Assembly (NCBI GenBank): GCA_963668585.1
Contig: OY764869.1
Location: 2,170,001-2,234,000 of the forward strand
From: Bin87 sp963668585
Lineage (GTDB): Bacteria > Chloroflexota > Dehalococcoidia > Lucifugimonadales > UBA3495
Direction: 5' to 3'
DNA: 64,000 nucleotides
Shown: in pieces, positions 44,084 to 52,823 of the stretch
Position numbering within the stretch: the stretch's first letter is position 1
How the letters are laid out: each line of letters opens with the position of its first letter
Translations under genes and position numbers: made by a program
The notes under the pieces: model-generated
What the model saw: the letters and a program-made list of their open reading frames with translations, nothing else
What the model was told of the DNA's origin: nothing
The model's database searches: none

Positions 44084-45220
44084 GTGCGTGAAGTAATCCA
44101 GGAAGCGGTCACTCAGCTAGAATCCGGTAACCCCTGTGTGCTGGCCACCGTGGTCCGCACCAAGGGATCCACTCCCCAAAAAGCCGGCGCCATGCTCCTC
44201 GTTCGTGAGGATGGTACCGCCGTTGGCACCCTGGGGGGAGGGTGCGTCGAGGGCGACATCTGGTTTGCCGCTCGAGAGATCCTCCGCAATCAGGGCGGCG
44301 CTGAGTTCAAGGACTACTACCTCAACGAAGACATCGCCGCCCGGGACGGTTTGGTCTGCGGCGGCACCATGTACTTCTACCTCGAACCCTTTTGGGATAC
44401 CGACGATTTCTCCGACATTGGCAATGAACTGATTGGCGCCTACGACGGGGCCGATCCGGCCGCCCTGGCCACGATAGTTCGTTCCGATGGGGACACCGCT
44501 CCGTTGGGCGCCAAACTGCTGCTCCGTTCCGACGGTTCGGTGGCGGGCGGAATCGGCACTGCGGAACTGGACGAAACTGCCCTGGAAGTCGCTGCCCGCG
44601 TCGCTGCCGTGGGAGCCAACGAGTCGGTCGCCATCGACGACAAGACCGAGCTTTTCGTGGAGGGGTTCACCACTCCGCCGACGCTGGTCATGGTGGGTGG
44701 CGGACACGTCGGCAAGGCCACCGCCGATCTGGCCCACCGCCTGGGCTACCGCGTTTACATCGTGGACGACCGGGAGGATTTCTCAAACGCGGAACGGTTC
44801 CCCTACGCGGAGGAGACCATCGTCGCGCCCTACACCGACTGGGCCCAACACCTCGATATCAACGTCAACAGCTTCATAGTCGTTGCTTCACGCGGCCACT
44901 GGTTCGACGACGTTGCCCTGGAGTCCGCCCTAACCACCCGCGCCCGCTACGTTGGCCTGCTTGGCAGCCGGCGCAAGACGCTGATGATCTACCAACGGTT
45001 GCTGCAGGAAGGCGTCCCACGGGAACGACTGGCGGAGGTTCGCGCTCCAATCGGCCTGGACATCGGAGCTTTGGAACCCGAAGAGCTTGCGGTCAGCATA
45101 ATGTCCGAAGTCATCATGGCCCGGCGTGGCGGCAAGGGTTCACCCATGACCATGGACGATTGGTACCTCGAACGGGCAGAGCGCCGCGCCAACCGCGCCA
45201 TGGATGTTCCTGCCGACTGA
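44084..45220 (+). CDS. XdhC/CoxF-family protein
   Basis: 378 aa. N-terminal XdhC_CoxI domain (CVLATVVRTKGSTPQKAGA, GTLGGGCVEGD) and a Rossmann C-terminal domain (VMVGGGHVGKATADLAHRLG, YVGLLGSRRK). XdhC proteins bind molybdenum cofactor and insert the sulfurated form into xanthine dehydrogenase-type enzymes. GTG 44084 was chosen because AGGTAGG lies just upstream and it opens the conserved domain. A MobA/MocA-like transferase follows, but no molybdoenzyme subunits are in the window. Confidence 0.9.
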   Translation: MREVIQEAVTQLESGNPCVLATVVRTKGSTPQKAGAMLLVREDGTAVGTLGGGCVEGDIWFAAREILRNQGGAEFKDYYLNEDIAARDGLVCGGTMYFYLEPFWDTDDFSDIGNELIGAYDGADPAALATIVRSDGDTAPLGAKLLLRSDGSVAGGIGTAELDETALEVAARVAAVGANESVAIDDKTELFVEGFTTPPTLVMVGGGHVGKATADLAHRLGYRVYIVDDREDFSNAERFPYAEETIVAPYTDWAQHLDINVNSFIVVASRGHWFDDVALESALTTRARYVGLLGSRRKTLMIYQRLLQEGVPRERLAEVRAPIGLDIGALEPEELAVSIMSEVIMARRGGKGSPMTMDDWYLERAERRANRAMDVPAD

Positions 45221-45574
45221 CGAGCGTCTCCGAGATTCGCTGAATCCGGCCACGGACCAGTCCTCCCGCGAGTTCGGGCAATCCTCCGGCGGCCAGGTGC
45301 GATTGTCGCCCGTTTGGTCCCCGGCATCGTGCCGGGCGTTTCTGCATAGGCGCGACCTGCGCCCCTAATCCCGACCATATTGATGGACGCGCGGATTGAC
45401 CGCTGGTTGTCGGGCAAACTTGGGATTACTCTCCGCCGGCTCTTTCGTCGGTGGTCTATCAATTCGGCGTCCGCTATACTTCGCCCTGCGTCATCCGAAA
45501 CTAACGGCGACCCGGCGGTACTGCGACTTCGGCCCGCCCGACAGCCGATCGAAAACACCGAACATTCAACGTTG
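45221..45574. other. Intergenic region between xdhC and the MobA-like gene
   Basis: 354 nt. A GC hairpin CCCGGCA / TGCCGGG (45320-45336) follows xdhC, with only a short CGTTTCTG tail. A TATACT box at 45475-45480 may serve the next gene. In-frame codons upstream of 45575 do not look coding. Confidence 0.45.
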
Positions 45575-46240
45575 ATGAGTACGCCAGTATCTGACACAAC
45601 GCCCTTCACTTCGGCCATCCTCCTGGCTGCCGGCGTGTCAAGGCGAATGGGCACCCTGAAGGCTCTCCTGGACTGGCAGGGTCGGCCGCTCATCATGCAC
45701 CAGATTGTCGCCCTCCGCGAGGCCGGCGCCGACGAGGTTGTCGTCGTCCTGGGACACCGGGCCGATGAGCTTCAGGCCCGTATCGGAGCCAATCGAGATG
45801 TTTATAACGTCGGGAACGTGCGCTGCGTCATCAACTCGGCATACGCTGAGGGCAAAACCACATCAATCAAAACCGGACTGCGCGGCATCTCCGACGACCT
45901 CGGCCACACCGGCCCCATCCTGATGCTCAATGTTGACCAACCCCGCAGCGCCGGGCTGATCCGAAAGGTACTGGACTCCCACAACAACGGTGATGGTGCG
46001 CTCATCACCATACCCGCCTGCCAGGGCAAGGGAGGGCACCCCATCGCCATCAGCAGGACCCTGCACGATGAATTGCTGGAAATCACGGAGGCCACGCAGG
46101 GTATTCGGGCGGTGGTGATGCGCCACCTGCACGCCACTCAACGCATGGAACTTGGCGCGCCCGAACTACTGTGGGATGTGAACACTCCGGAGCAGTACCG
46201 TGCCGCGCTCGCCGAATCCGGTTTCACCGTATCGGGCTGA
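45575..46240 (+). CDS. MobA/MocA-like nucleotidyltransferase (NTP_transf_3)
   Basis: 221 aa. Nucleotide-binding loop LLAAGVSRRMGTLKALLDWQG at about residues 15-35, metal-site MLNVDQPR and a GHPIAISRTL segment. The family includes MocA (CMP addition to molybdopterin) and MobA (GMP addition). Next to an XdhC protein, a role in making MCD for a xanthine dehydrogenase-type enzyme is likely but inferred. ATG 45575 is the first start at the conserved domain. Confidence 0.85.
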   Translation: MSTPVSDTTPFTSAILLAAGVSRRMGTLKALLDWQGRPLIMHQIVALREAGADEVVVVLGHRADELQARIGANRDVYNVGNVRCVINSAYAEGKTTSIKTGLRGISDDLGHTGPILMLNVDQPRSAGLIRKVLDSHNNGDGALITIPACQGKGGHPIAISRTLHDELLEITEATQGIRAVVMRHLHATQRMELGAPELLWDVNTPEQYRAALAESGFTVSG

Positions 46241-46264
46241 CTGGCGGCGCTTTAAACGGGGAAA

Positions 46265-46298
46265 GGCCGGAACGCGATAAACAGTCGCGGTTCCGACC
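46265..46298. terminator. Strong bidirectional terminator-like hairpin
   Basis: GGCCGGAACGCGA pairs with TCGCGGTTCCGACC with one bulge and one wobble, loop of 7 nt. On the plus strand it lies 24 nt past the MobA-like stop; in the minus direction it ends the unit driven from 46654, followed by TTTCCCCGTTT. Confidence 0.6.
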
Positions 46299-46620
46299 CT
46301 CTGTTTTCCATCAGCTTCGCCGTCTGGCTCCGGCTGTGCCCGGATACTCTCGCCCTTTCGGGAGCGCCTGAGATGCGCTGCTTGGGACGAAGTTGCGTTG
46401 TTAGCGCCACTCGACGGCCCGCTCGATGCGGTTTCGCCCCTGTCGGCTGCTGCGCAGCGTCGTCACACTGCGTCCGCTCCGCCAACGGGGCGCTTACAGG
46501 GGAAATGCCAACTATGGTTCAGCGTAATCAGCGAAACCACTTCTAACCTCCTGCAATGACGACGGCGGTTTGCCATCGGGTTTCCGGTGGGTGGGGGTTC
46601 CCTGCATCCCCAGCACCTTG
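46299..46620 (-). ncRNA. Putative small RNA or leader transcript, unknown family
   Basis: Defined by a strong promoter at 46626-46654 and the terminator-like hairpin at 46265-46298, giving a transcript of roughly 320-350 nt. It contains several hairpins (for example TCCGG-GCACAG-CCGGA) and only a 25-codon ORF. It does not match tmRNA, RNase P, SRP or 6S RNA signatures that I know. Speculative. Confidence 0.3.
46463..46540 (-). CDS. Possible 25-codon peptide with perfect ribosome-binding site
   Basis: GTG at 46540 lies 6 nt after AGGAGG on the minus strand. The product is MVSLITLNHSWHFPCKRPV plus six residues. It may be a leader peptide or chance; there is no downstream gene on this strand within the unit. 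Confidence 0.25.
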   Translation of the reverse strand: MVSLITLNHSWHFPCKRPVGGADAV

Positions 46621-46625
46621 AATAA

Positions 46626-46654
46626 ATAGTATATCGTTTATTGATGCTTGTCAA
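46626..46654 (-). promoter_or_regulatory. Strong sigma70-type promoter on the minus strand
   Basis: TTGACA (46654-46649), 17-nt spacer, TACTAT (46631-46626); TATACT with a 15-nt spacer overlaps it. The surrounding sequence is AT-rich, unlike its neighbourhood. Confidence 0.65.
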
Positions 46655-46762
46655 CACCTCCGGCCAGCGAATTTATCGCGGATTTCGGCAAATTGTCGCC
46701 GATGAAATCGGCATTTGAGTTAGACTACTGTTAACTCCAGCAAACCCGAGGGCAGTCGAGGA

Positions 46763-47965
46763 ATGAACGAACCGAAGGACAGTAAACGGATAACAAGTGC
46801 GGATGCACCCAGCGTATACGGGGACGATGGGGTCACCATCGTCGGCATGATCGGGGTCGTGCGCGAGGCTTCCGCCAACCGGGGCGCGACGCTCAGTCTG
46901 TTTGGGGGAGGCATAAACCCGGGGGCCGAGGTGCCGTCGGGCGTTGACCCAGACTACATTCTCGACTTCGCCCGTACCCATGAGGAAGCCGGGTTCGATA
47001 TGGTGCTCACCGGTTACTCGTCGTCAACTCCCGACGGCTTTGAGGTCGCCGGATACGCGGCGGCCCATACCGAACGGTTGGGATATCTCATCGCCCATCG
47101 CCCCGGATTCGTGGCTCCCACCCTCGCCGCGCGCAAGGCTGCCACTCTCGACCAACTCACCAACGGGCGCATCGCGTTGCACGTAATCACCGGCGGCAAC
47201 GATGTGGAACAGCGGCAGGATGGCGACTGGCTGGACCACGATGCCCGCTACCGCCGCACTGATGAGTACCTTTCCGTCATGCGGCGCATCTGGACCGAGC
47301 ACGAACCTTTTGATCATGAAGGCGAATTCTATCGCCTGGAGAGCGCGTACAGCCAGGCCCGCTGTCGCCAGTCTCCCCACCTTCCGCTGTTTTTCGGCGG
47401 AGCGTCTGATATTGCCCTGGACGTCGCCAGCCGACGCGCCGACCTGTTTGCGCTGTGGGGCGAACCCAGAGCGTCCATCGCCGAACGTATCGCCGATGTT
47501 CGGGCCCGCGCTGCCGCGGCGAGGCGCGACCCTTCCGAAATGCGCTTCAGCCTGTCGGCCCGTCCCATCCTGGCGGAAACCGAGGACAAGGCGTGGCAAC
47601 GTGCGGAGGAGATCCTCGCCAGGATCCAAAATGCCACCGCCGGCAGAATCACCCCCGGCGTACCCACTCGTCCGCAATCCGAAGGTGCGTGGCGTTTGCT
47701 GCGTTTCGCTGCGGCGGGCAATGTCCACGACGAACGCCTGTGGATGCCCATTGCCGCCGCCAGCGGCGCGTCAGGCAGCACCACGTGTCTGGTCGGAACC
47801 CCCCAGCAGGTGGCCGATTCCCTCCTGGCATATTACGATCTGGGTTGTTCCGCGTTCATCATCCGGGGGTTCGACCCTCTGGCCGACGCCGCCGAGTACG
47901 GCCGCGAACTGATTCCCCTCGTTCGCGAGGGCGTGGCCCAGCGCCAACCCAGATTCGCTCACTGA
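46763..47965 (+). CDS. LLM-class flavin-dependent monooxygenase (SsuD-like)
   Basis: 400 aa. Luciferase-like TIM barrel of the alkanesulfonate monooxygenase group: HRPGFVAPTLAARKAATLDQLTNGRI, VITGGNDVEQRQDGDWLDHDARYRR (lid region typical of SsuD), and LPLFFGGASDIALDVASRRAD. SsuD-type enzymes cleave sulfonates to aldehyde and sulfite with FMNH2 from a reductase; related ones oxidise other compounds. It starts a block with an aminotransferase 37 nt downstream. Confidence 0.9.
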   Translation: MNEPKDSKRITSADAPSVYGDDGVTIVGMIGVVREASANRGATLSLFGGGINPGAEVPSGVDPDYILDFARTHEEAGFDMVLTGYSSSTPDGFEVAGYAAAHTERLGYLIAHRPGFVAPTLAARKAATLDQLTNGRIALHVITGGNDVEQRQDGDWLDHDARYRRTDEYLSVMRRIWTEHEPFDHEGEFYRLESAYSQARCRQSPHLPLFFGGASDIALDVASRRADLFALWGEPRASIAERIADVRARAAAARRDPSEMRFSLSARPILAETEDKAWQRAEEILARIQNATAGRITPGVPTRPQSEGAWRLLRFAAAGNVHDERLWMPIAAASGASGSTTCLVGTPQQVADSLLAYYDLGCSAFIIRGFDPLADAAEYGRELIPLVREGVAQRQPRFAH

Positions 47966-48002
47966 CGAAACTTATTCTCTCTGCAAGTACCGGAGGCCAG
48001 CA

Positions 48003-49214
48003 ATGGTAGATTACTCAGCCCTGTTCTCGCGCAACTTGCCGCGCGCAGTCGCAACCCCGGAGGGCGCCAGCGCCCCGGCAAAGTACATCTTTTCGGTGAC
48101 CAACGCGGTTCCCGAAGTGATCGCCACCGATGAGTACCTGACCGCCATTCGTTCCGGCCTGGAATCCGGAGGCCCCAACTCGCTGGCGGCCTACCCGCCC
48201 ACCGGCGGCCACGTTGGTCTCCGCGAGTTGGTTGCCGAGCGGTTGTCTGCCAACCGGGGTTTCTCGCCGAATCCGGACGACGTGTTCATCTCCGACGGCG
48301 CCGGCGGCGCAATTAACATAATTCTGGATTCCTTCATCAATCCTGGCGACCCCATCCTCGTCGAGGAATTCACCTACATGGGCAGCCTGCGCATGATGCT
48401 GGAACGAGGCGCTGAGCCGATTCATGTGGCCTGCGACACTGACGGTATGCTCCCGGACGCGTTGGAGGATGCCCTGGTTTCTCTGGCCAACGCCGGCCGC
48501 CGGCCCAAGTTCGTGTGGATGATCCCGGTATATCAGAACCCCTTGGGATTCACGCCTCCAGAGGTTCGCCGGCGCGCCCTGCTGGACGTTGCCCAGCGTT
48601 ACGACGTGCCCGTTCTGGAGAACGAGTCCTACGCGGATTTCCGCATCGATGGCGACCCGCTGCCCACCGCCTTCTCCGGCCTGAGCGACCGGGGCGACGT
48701 GATGTACGTATCGTCCTTCACCAAGTTGCTTGGTTGCGGCTTGCGGGTGGGATTCGGCGTGCTGCCGCCGGGGGTGAAAGATGCCCTGCCGCAGGTGAAC
48801 GCCGAAAACCTGCCCCGTCGCGGCGTGAGCCATCTCGCCACCATGATGGTCTATGAATACCTGCGCGAGCATGAGGCCGAGCACATTGAGGCGGTGAGGC
48901 GCGCGCTGCAGGTGCGGCGGGACGCCATGCTGGGGGCCTTGGAGCAGAATTTCCCGGCCTTCTGCGAATGGACGCACCCTCAGGGCGGGATGCTCGTGTT
49001 CGTTCGCCTACCGGAACGCGCGGATACCTGGGCGACTCTGGCCAGGGCCACCGAACGCGACGTCAAATACAACCCCGGCGGCGTATTCAGGGCTGACCGG
49101 GGTCGCAACAATTACCTGCGGCTCACCTACAGCCACAACTCCCCCGAGGAGATCCGCGAGGGAGTTGCACGTTTGGCGGAACTGTTCCGCGAAGAGGGCT
49201 ATTTCGAGGGATAA
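48003..49214 (+). CDS. PLP-dependent aminotransferase, fold type I (LysN/MocR-like)
   Basis: 403 aa. Class I/II aminotransferase with FISDGAGGAINIILDSFINPGD, VYQNPLGFTPPEVRRRALL, the PLP lysine in SSFTKLLGCGLRVG, and TYSHNSPEEIREGVARLAEL at the end. Closest in arrangement to 2-aminoadipate/valine aminotransferases. The amino-acid substrate is unknown. Follows the SsuD-like gene by 37 nt with GGAGG upstream of ATG 48003; convergent with the redoxin (12 nt between stops). Confidence 0.9.
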   Translation: MVDYSALFSRNLPRAVATPEGASAPAKYIFSVTNAVPEVIATDEYLTAIRSGLESGGPNSLAAYPPTGGHVGLRELVAERLSANRGFSPNPDDVFISDGAGGAINIILDSFINPGDPILVEEFTYMGSLRMMLERGAEPIHVACDTDGMLPDALEDALVSLANAGRRPKFVWMIPVYQNPLGFTPPEVRRRALLDVAQRYDVPVLENESYADFRIDGDPLPTAFSGLSDRGDVMYVSSFTKLLGCGLRVGFGVLPPGVKDALPQVNAENLPRRGVSHLATMMVYEYLREHEAEHIEAVRRALQVRRDAMLGALEQNFPAFCEWTHPQGGMLVFVRLPERADTWATLARATERDVKYNPGGVFRADRGRNNYLRLTYSHNSPEEIREGVARLAELFREEGYFEG

Positions 49215-49226
49215 ACCGCGAGGTCG

Positions 49227-49718
49227 TCAACTGTCACGAAGGCGCGCCCGTTCCCTGCCTTCGATAAAGTGGACGGCTTCGTCGGGGCTGATTCGACCCA
49301 CCGGCCCGCTGGCGTACATGGCTCCCAGGACGGTGCCACCGCGACCCAGCAGGAACTCGGTGGGTTGTATGTAGCCGCCCCGGTCGTCGGACCACCAGGA
49401 TCCCAACCGGTCGGCGTCTTCCCGGGTCACCCCATACGCCATGGGGTAGGACACGCCGGATTTCTCCGCCATTTCCTGCACGATTTCCCTGGACTCAACA
49501 CTCGCGCCGACCATGGCAACGCCCATTTCGGCCAGGGATTCTTTCTGCGCTTCCCATGCGGCCAACTGCCGCGAACAATAGGGTCACCATACGCCGCGAT
49601 AGAACAACACCGCCAGGTAGCGGGATGACATATCGTCCGGCAGCGACAGGGTGCCGCCGTCAATCAAATCGAAAGTGAATGGCGGCAAACGGTCGCCCTG
49701 CTGAAGTTTATCGCTCAT
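49227..49718 (-). CDS. Redoxin (Prx-like) with in-frame TGA: probable selenoprotein, UxxC
   Basis: 163 codons if TGA at 49586-49584 is read as selenocysteine 45. Both halves belong to one AhpC/TSA redoxin. Upstream is LAVLFYRGVW, downstream PYCSRQLAAWEAQKESLAEMGV and WWSDDRGGYIQPTEFLLGRGG. In the family, FYRGVW is followed by CPYC, so TGA replaces exactly the first active-site Cys, giving UPYC with Cys48 retained. A SECIS-like hairpin follows the TGA. There is no other frameshift or stop. Start ATG 49718 was chosen. It lies 23 nt downstream of a luciferase-like gene on the same strand. Confidence 0.72.
49553..49583 (-). promoter_or_regulatory. Candidate bacterial SECIS element
   Basis: Immediately after TGA (49584). 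Stem GCGGC (49572-49568) / GCCGC (49562-49558), loop AGTTG (49567-49563), lower stem CCC (49583-49581) with GGG (49555-49553). The apical loop begins 17 nt after TGA and has G at its second position, within the spacing known for bacterial SECIS elements. Confidence 0.55.
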
Positions 49719-49741
49719 GATCTGTGCGCTCTCCCGGTTTT

Positions 49742-50965
49742 CTAGTCTCCAACCGCCTCGGCAGTCTCCGACTTCAGGCGTTCGGGCCACCATGGGTCGT
49801 CGTATTCGTTGAACAGACCCTTCATGTGGGGCATCACTTCATTGGCAAACAGGTCCGTGTTCTTGCGGACCAGTTCCGGCGGCATGCTGCCGATTTGCAG
49901 CAGCACCATCAGGTGGCCGATGCGGAGCAGTTCGCACGCTTCCGTAAGCTTGCGGCGCACCGTTTCGGGGCTTCCGCCAATAACGTGTCCCTGCGCTATG
50001 TAGTCCTTCCAGCTATTTTCGTTGGCGGCACGTTGCGCTTCCTCGCCCATCTGCGGGCGCAGCGACTTGCGGATGGAATCCAGCGAACGATAACCGGGGG
50101 ATTCTGCGAAGGGCGGGTACACGCGCAGCATCTTTTCGTAGAAATACTTGACGTGTTCTTCGTAGTCCTTCTCAGCCTGCTCGTCCGTTTCGGAAACGCA
50201 GACCAGTTGCAGGAACCCCAGGCGATGCGGATTGTCGTCTATGCCACGCTCGGCCACGCGTTCCCAGTATCCCTTGACGATGTTGTGTCCCCGCAGGTAG
50301 CCGTAATAGGACAGGTAGCAGTACACATAGTCGCGGTCCAGGACCCAATCCCATGTTTCCAGGCTGCCGGAACCGGGAACCCACACCGGCGGATGCGGTT
50401 CCTGCATCGGCCTCGGCCAGATGCTGATGTAGCGAAGCTTGTTGTACTTGCCGTTGAAGATGGTCGGCTGGTGCTGGGTCCAGGCCTGCATCACCACGTC
50501 GTGGGCCTCGGTGTGGCGTTCCCGCAGCGTGATGGGCACCTGACCGTAGGAGAAGGTCGTGTCCATGGAAGTCCCCACCGGGAAACCCGCCACCAGGCGA
50601 CCGCCTGAGATGACGTCGATCATCGCCATTTCTTCGGCGACACGCACCGGCGGATTGTACAGCGCCAGGCTGTTGCCCAGAACGATCACCGCGCCGTTGT
50701 TGGTGCTGTTGGCCAGCACCGACGCGATCAGGTTGGGCGACGGCATGATCCCGTACGCGTTGTTGTGGTGCTCGTTGACGCAGATGCCGTCGAATCCGGC
50801 CTGGTCGGCATATTGCAACTGCTCAATGTAATCGGCGTAGTACTGATTCCCCTTCGCCGGGTCGAAGTTCTCGTTGGGGAGATCAACCCACGCGGAATGG
50901 TGCTGCTCTGCAAAATCGTCCGGCAGATCCTGGTAGGGCATCAGGTGAAAAAAGGAGACTTTCAT
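49742..50965 (-). CDS. LLM-class flavin-dependent oxidoreductase (bacterial luciferase-like)
   Basis: 407 aa. Luciferase-like barrel: FDGICVNEHHNNAYGIMPSP, DVISGGRLVAGFPVGTSMDTT, ITLRERHTEAHDVVMQAW, PHPPVWVPGSGSLETWDWV. The EHH motif and VISGGR are hallmarks of long-chain or aromatic LLM monooxygenases. Substrate unknown. Start chosen at 50965 because MKVSFFHLMPYQDLP opens the fold. The redoxin gene follows after 23 nt. Confidence 0.9.
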   Translation of the reverse strand: MKVSFFHLMPYQDLPDDFAEQHHSAWVDLPNENFDPAKGNQYYADYIEQLQYADQAGFDGICVNEHHNNAYGIMPSPNLIASVLANSTNNGAVIVLGNSLALYNPPVRVAEEMAMIDVISGGRLVAGFPVGTSMDTTFSYGQVPITLRERHTEAHDVVMQAWTQHQPTIFNGKYNKLRYISIWPRPMQEPHPPVWVPGSGSLETWDWVLDRDYVYCYLSYYGYLRGHNIVKGYWERVAERGIDDNPHRLGFLQLVCVSETDEQAEKDYEEHVKYFYEKMLRVYPPFAESPGYRSLDSIRKSLRPQMGEEAQRAANENSWKDYIAQGHVIGGSPETVRRKLTEACELLRIGHLMVLLQIGSMPPELVRKNTDLFANEVMPHMKGLFNEYDDPWWPERLKSETAEAVGD

Positions 50966-51071
50966 GGTTGCGAACCTCGACGGCCACAGCGCCGCCTCTC
51001 GGGGATTTTCGGATTGTAACATAGGCTCGGGCGTGGGCTGATCATGCCGGCCGCACGCCCGATGCATCCGG

Positions 51072-51914
51072 TCAGGCGGACAGCCACCCCTTGACGCCCG
51101 CAATGAAGTCGGAGGGGTTGTCCTCAAACACCATGTGCCCGGCCCGCTCAATCTCCACCAGCGTTCCCTGCGCCAGGGTGTCAACCATCTGTTGGGCGGT
51201 CTCCTCGGTCAGCAGGTCAGTTTCGGTTCCCCGGACCACCAGCGTCGGGCACGTGATGCGCTCCAGGGCCGGCCACAGGTCAACGGCCGGGGCCGCCGTG
51301 CCGTTGATGCGCTGTTCGCGAATCTCCGGGTCGAACTTCCAACCGATTTTCCCGTCGTCCGTCGTGTAGGTCTGACCACCCAGGCGGCGGCGCATGACCG
51401 ATTCCGACGCGAAACGGTTGCCGCCCTGCACGTGGGCCAAGGCGTCTTCGAAGGAGTCGAACTGAGGCGGCAGGCCCCTGAGTTCCTCGGTGATCCGGTT
51501 GCCGCCGGAGGGTTCAATGCGCGGCCCGATATCCACGATGCACAGGCATTCCAGACGCTCCGGGTACTTGCCGCCGAAGGCCATGCTGTTGCGCCCGCCC
51601 ATGGAATGGCCGAACAGTATGAACTTGTCCAGACCGATGGCATCGACGAAGCCAGCCAGGTCGGCCACGAAGGCGTCGGTGGAGTAATCGCCGCCCGGGG
51701 CGTGGTCGGTGTCGCCGCGACCGCGCTGGTCCATGGCGTAAACGTGATAATCCCCGCACAGGGACGCCGCAACGTCTTCCCAAACATGGGCGTGCCCGCG
51801 CAGGCCGTGGAGCAGCACGATGGGCGGCGCGCCCTCATTGCCCCAATCGAGGTAGTGGATCTTTATCCCGTTGGCGGTGACGCTCTTGCTCTTCGGTTGA
51901 ACTTGGGTGGTCAT
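51072..51914 (-). CDS. Alpha/beta hydrolase
   Basis: 280 aa. Oxyanion HG motif LLHGLRGHAHVWED, nucleophile elbow GHSMGGRNSM, acid near TLVVRGTETD, and catalytic histidine ERAGHMVFEDNP. Esterase, C-C hydrolase or dehalogenase; specificity not determinable. ATG 51914 is eight nt from GAGGAGA; an earlier ATG at 51920 is too close to it. It lies between an enoyl-CoA hydratase and the luciferase-like gene on the same strand. Confidence 0.92.
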   Translation of the reverse strand: MTTQVQPKSKSVTANGIKIHYLDWGNEGAPPIVLLHGLRGHAHVWEDVAASLCGDYHVYAMDQRGRGDTDHAPGGDYSTDAFVADLAGFVDAIGLDKFILFGHSMGGRNSMAFGGKYPERLECLCIVDIGPRIEPSGGNRITEELRGLPPQFDSFEDALAHVQGGNRFASESVMRRRLGGQTYTTDDGKIGWKFDPEIREQRINGTAAPAVDLWPALERITCPTLVVRGTETDLLTEETAQQMVDTLAQGTLVEIERAGHMVFEDNPSDFIAGVKGWLSA

Positions 51915-51979
51915 AACCATCTCTCCTCAGGGTTCGGCATGGTCGGGTCGGGTTTGGGGATCTTCGGTCTGCGCGCCGC

Positions 51980-52768
51980 TTACTTCAACTGCCAGTTGGG
52001 GCGACGCTTTTCGGAGAAGGCTTTGGGTCCTTCCTTGCTGTCCTCGGTGGTGAGGATGTAGTCGTAGGCCACGTAGGTTTTTGCGCTGATTTCGGCGATG
52101 GACATATCCAGGCTGCTGTAGGCCAGGTCCTTGATGGTGCGAACGGCCAGCGGGGCATTCTGCGCAATGCTCTCAGCCATCCTGATGGCCTCGGGCATCA
52201 GTTCCTCCGGGGACACCACCTTGTTCAGGAATCCCATTTCCCTCACCCGCTCCGCCGGCAGCAGGTCGGCGGTCATCACCAGTTCGAGGACGTTGGAAAT
52301 GCCGATCATCTTGGTCAACTCAACCGCGAACGGAGGCATCAGGCTCCACTTCGTCTCAGTGATGCCGAGCCTGGCATTGTCGGCGGCGAGGCGCACGTCG
52401 CACATCTGGGCAATCGACCAACCGCCGGCCGCTGCCGCGCCGTTGACGGCGGCCACCAGGGGTTTGGCCGGGCGCTCCCACATGTGGGGTTTGTTGGGCG
52501 ACATGCTGTTTTCGGCGCGAGCTTGGACACCCTCGGCGTTGTCGGATGCGCGCTCCTTGAGGTCTCGGCCGGCGCAGAAGTTGCGGCCGGCGCCGGTGAC
52601 CACCGCCACCCAGGCTTCGTCGTCCTCGTTATCGAAGTGGTTGATCACTTCCTGCAGCTCCCGGCGCAGTTGCCGGTTGATGGCGTTCGACGACTCGGGC
52701 CGGTTCAGCGTGATGATCGCCACATGGTTATCGGTGCCGGTCTTTTCATAGAGAATAGTTTCAGGCAT
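51980..52768 (-). CDS. Enoyl-CoA hydratase/isomerase family protein
   Basis: 262 aa. Crotonase fold: ITLNRPESSNAINRQL, oxyanion-hole segments GAGRNFCAGRDLKE and AAVNGAAAAGGWSIAQMCD, and TETKWSLMPPFAVELTKMIG. It could act as a hydratase, isomerase or other crotonase enzyme in acyl-CoA degradation. AAGGAGA precedes ATG 52768. Part of a minus-strand run HIT - hydratase - hydrolase - luciferase-like - redoxin. Confidence 0.93.
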   Translation of the reverse strand: MPETILYEKTGTDNHVAIITLNRPESSNAINRQLRRELQEVINHFDNEDDEAWVAVVTGAGRNFCAGRDLKERASDNAEGVQARAENSMSPNKPHMWERPAKPLVAAVNGAAAAGGWSIAQMCDVRLAADNARLGITETKWSLMPPFAVELTKMIGISNVLELVMTADLLPAERVREMGFLNKVVSPEELMPEAIRMAESIAQNAPLAVRTIKDLAYSSLDMSIAEISAKTYVAYDYILTTEDSKEGPKAFSEKRRPNWQLK

Positions 52769-52823
52769 TGCGGTGCGGTCTCCTTGTGTCTCCCGAATGA
52801 TGGCGTGTATGCCGATGCAGGCA

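Larger units (their letters stand above)
46241..46762. other. Gene-free region with a minus-strand transcription unit
   Basis: 522 nt. It holds a bidirectional hairpin (46265-46298), a strong minus-strand promoter (46626-46654), a 25-codon minus ORF and a 6-bp inverted repeat GCCGAT-GAA-ATCGGC (46698-46712) ahead of the next gene. No recognised RNA family. Confidence 0.6.

Noticed and set aside
46252..46485. 77-codon minus-strand frame in the putative RNA unit
   Set aside because: TTG start without a ribosome-binding site, runs through the terminator hairpin, and shows no family resemblance.
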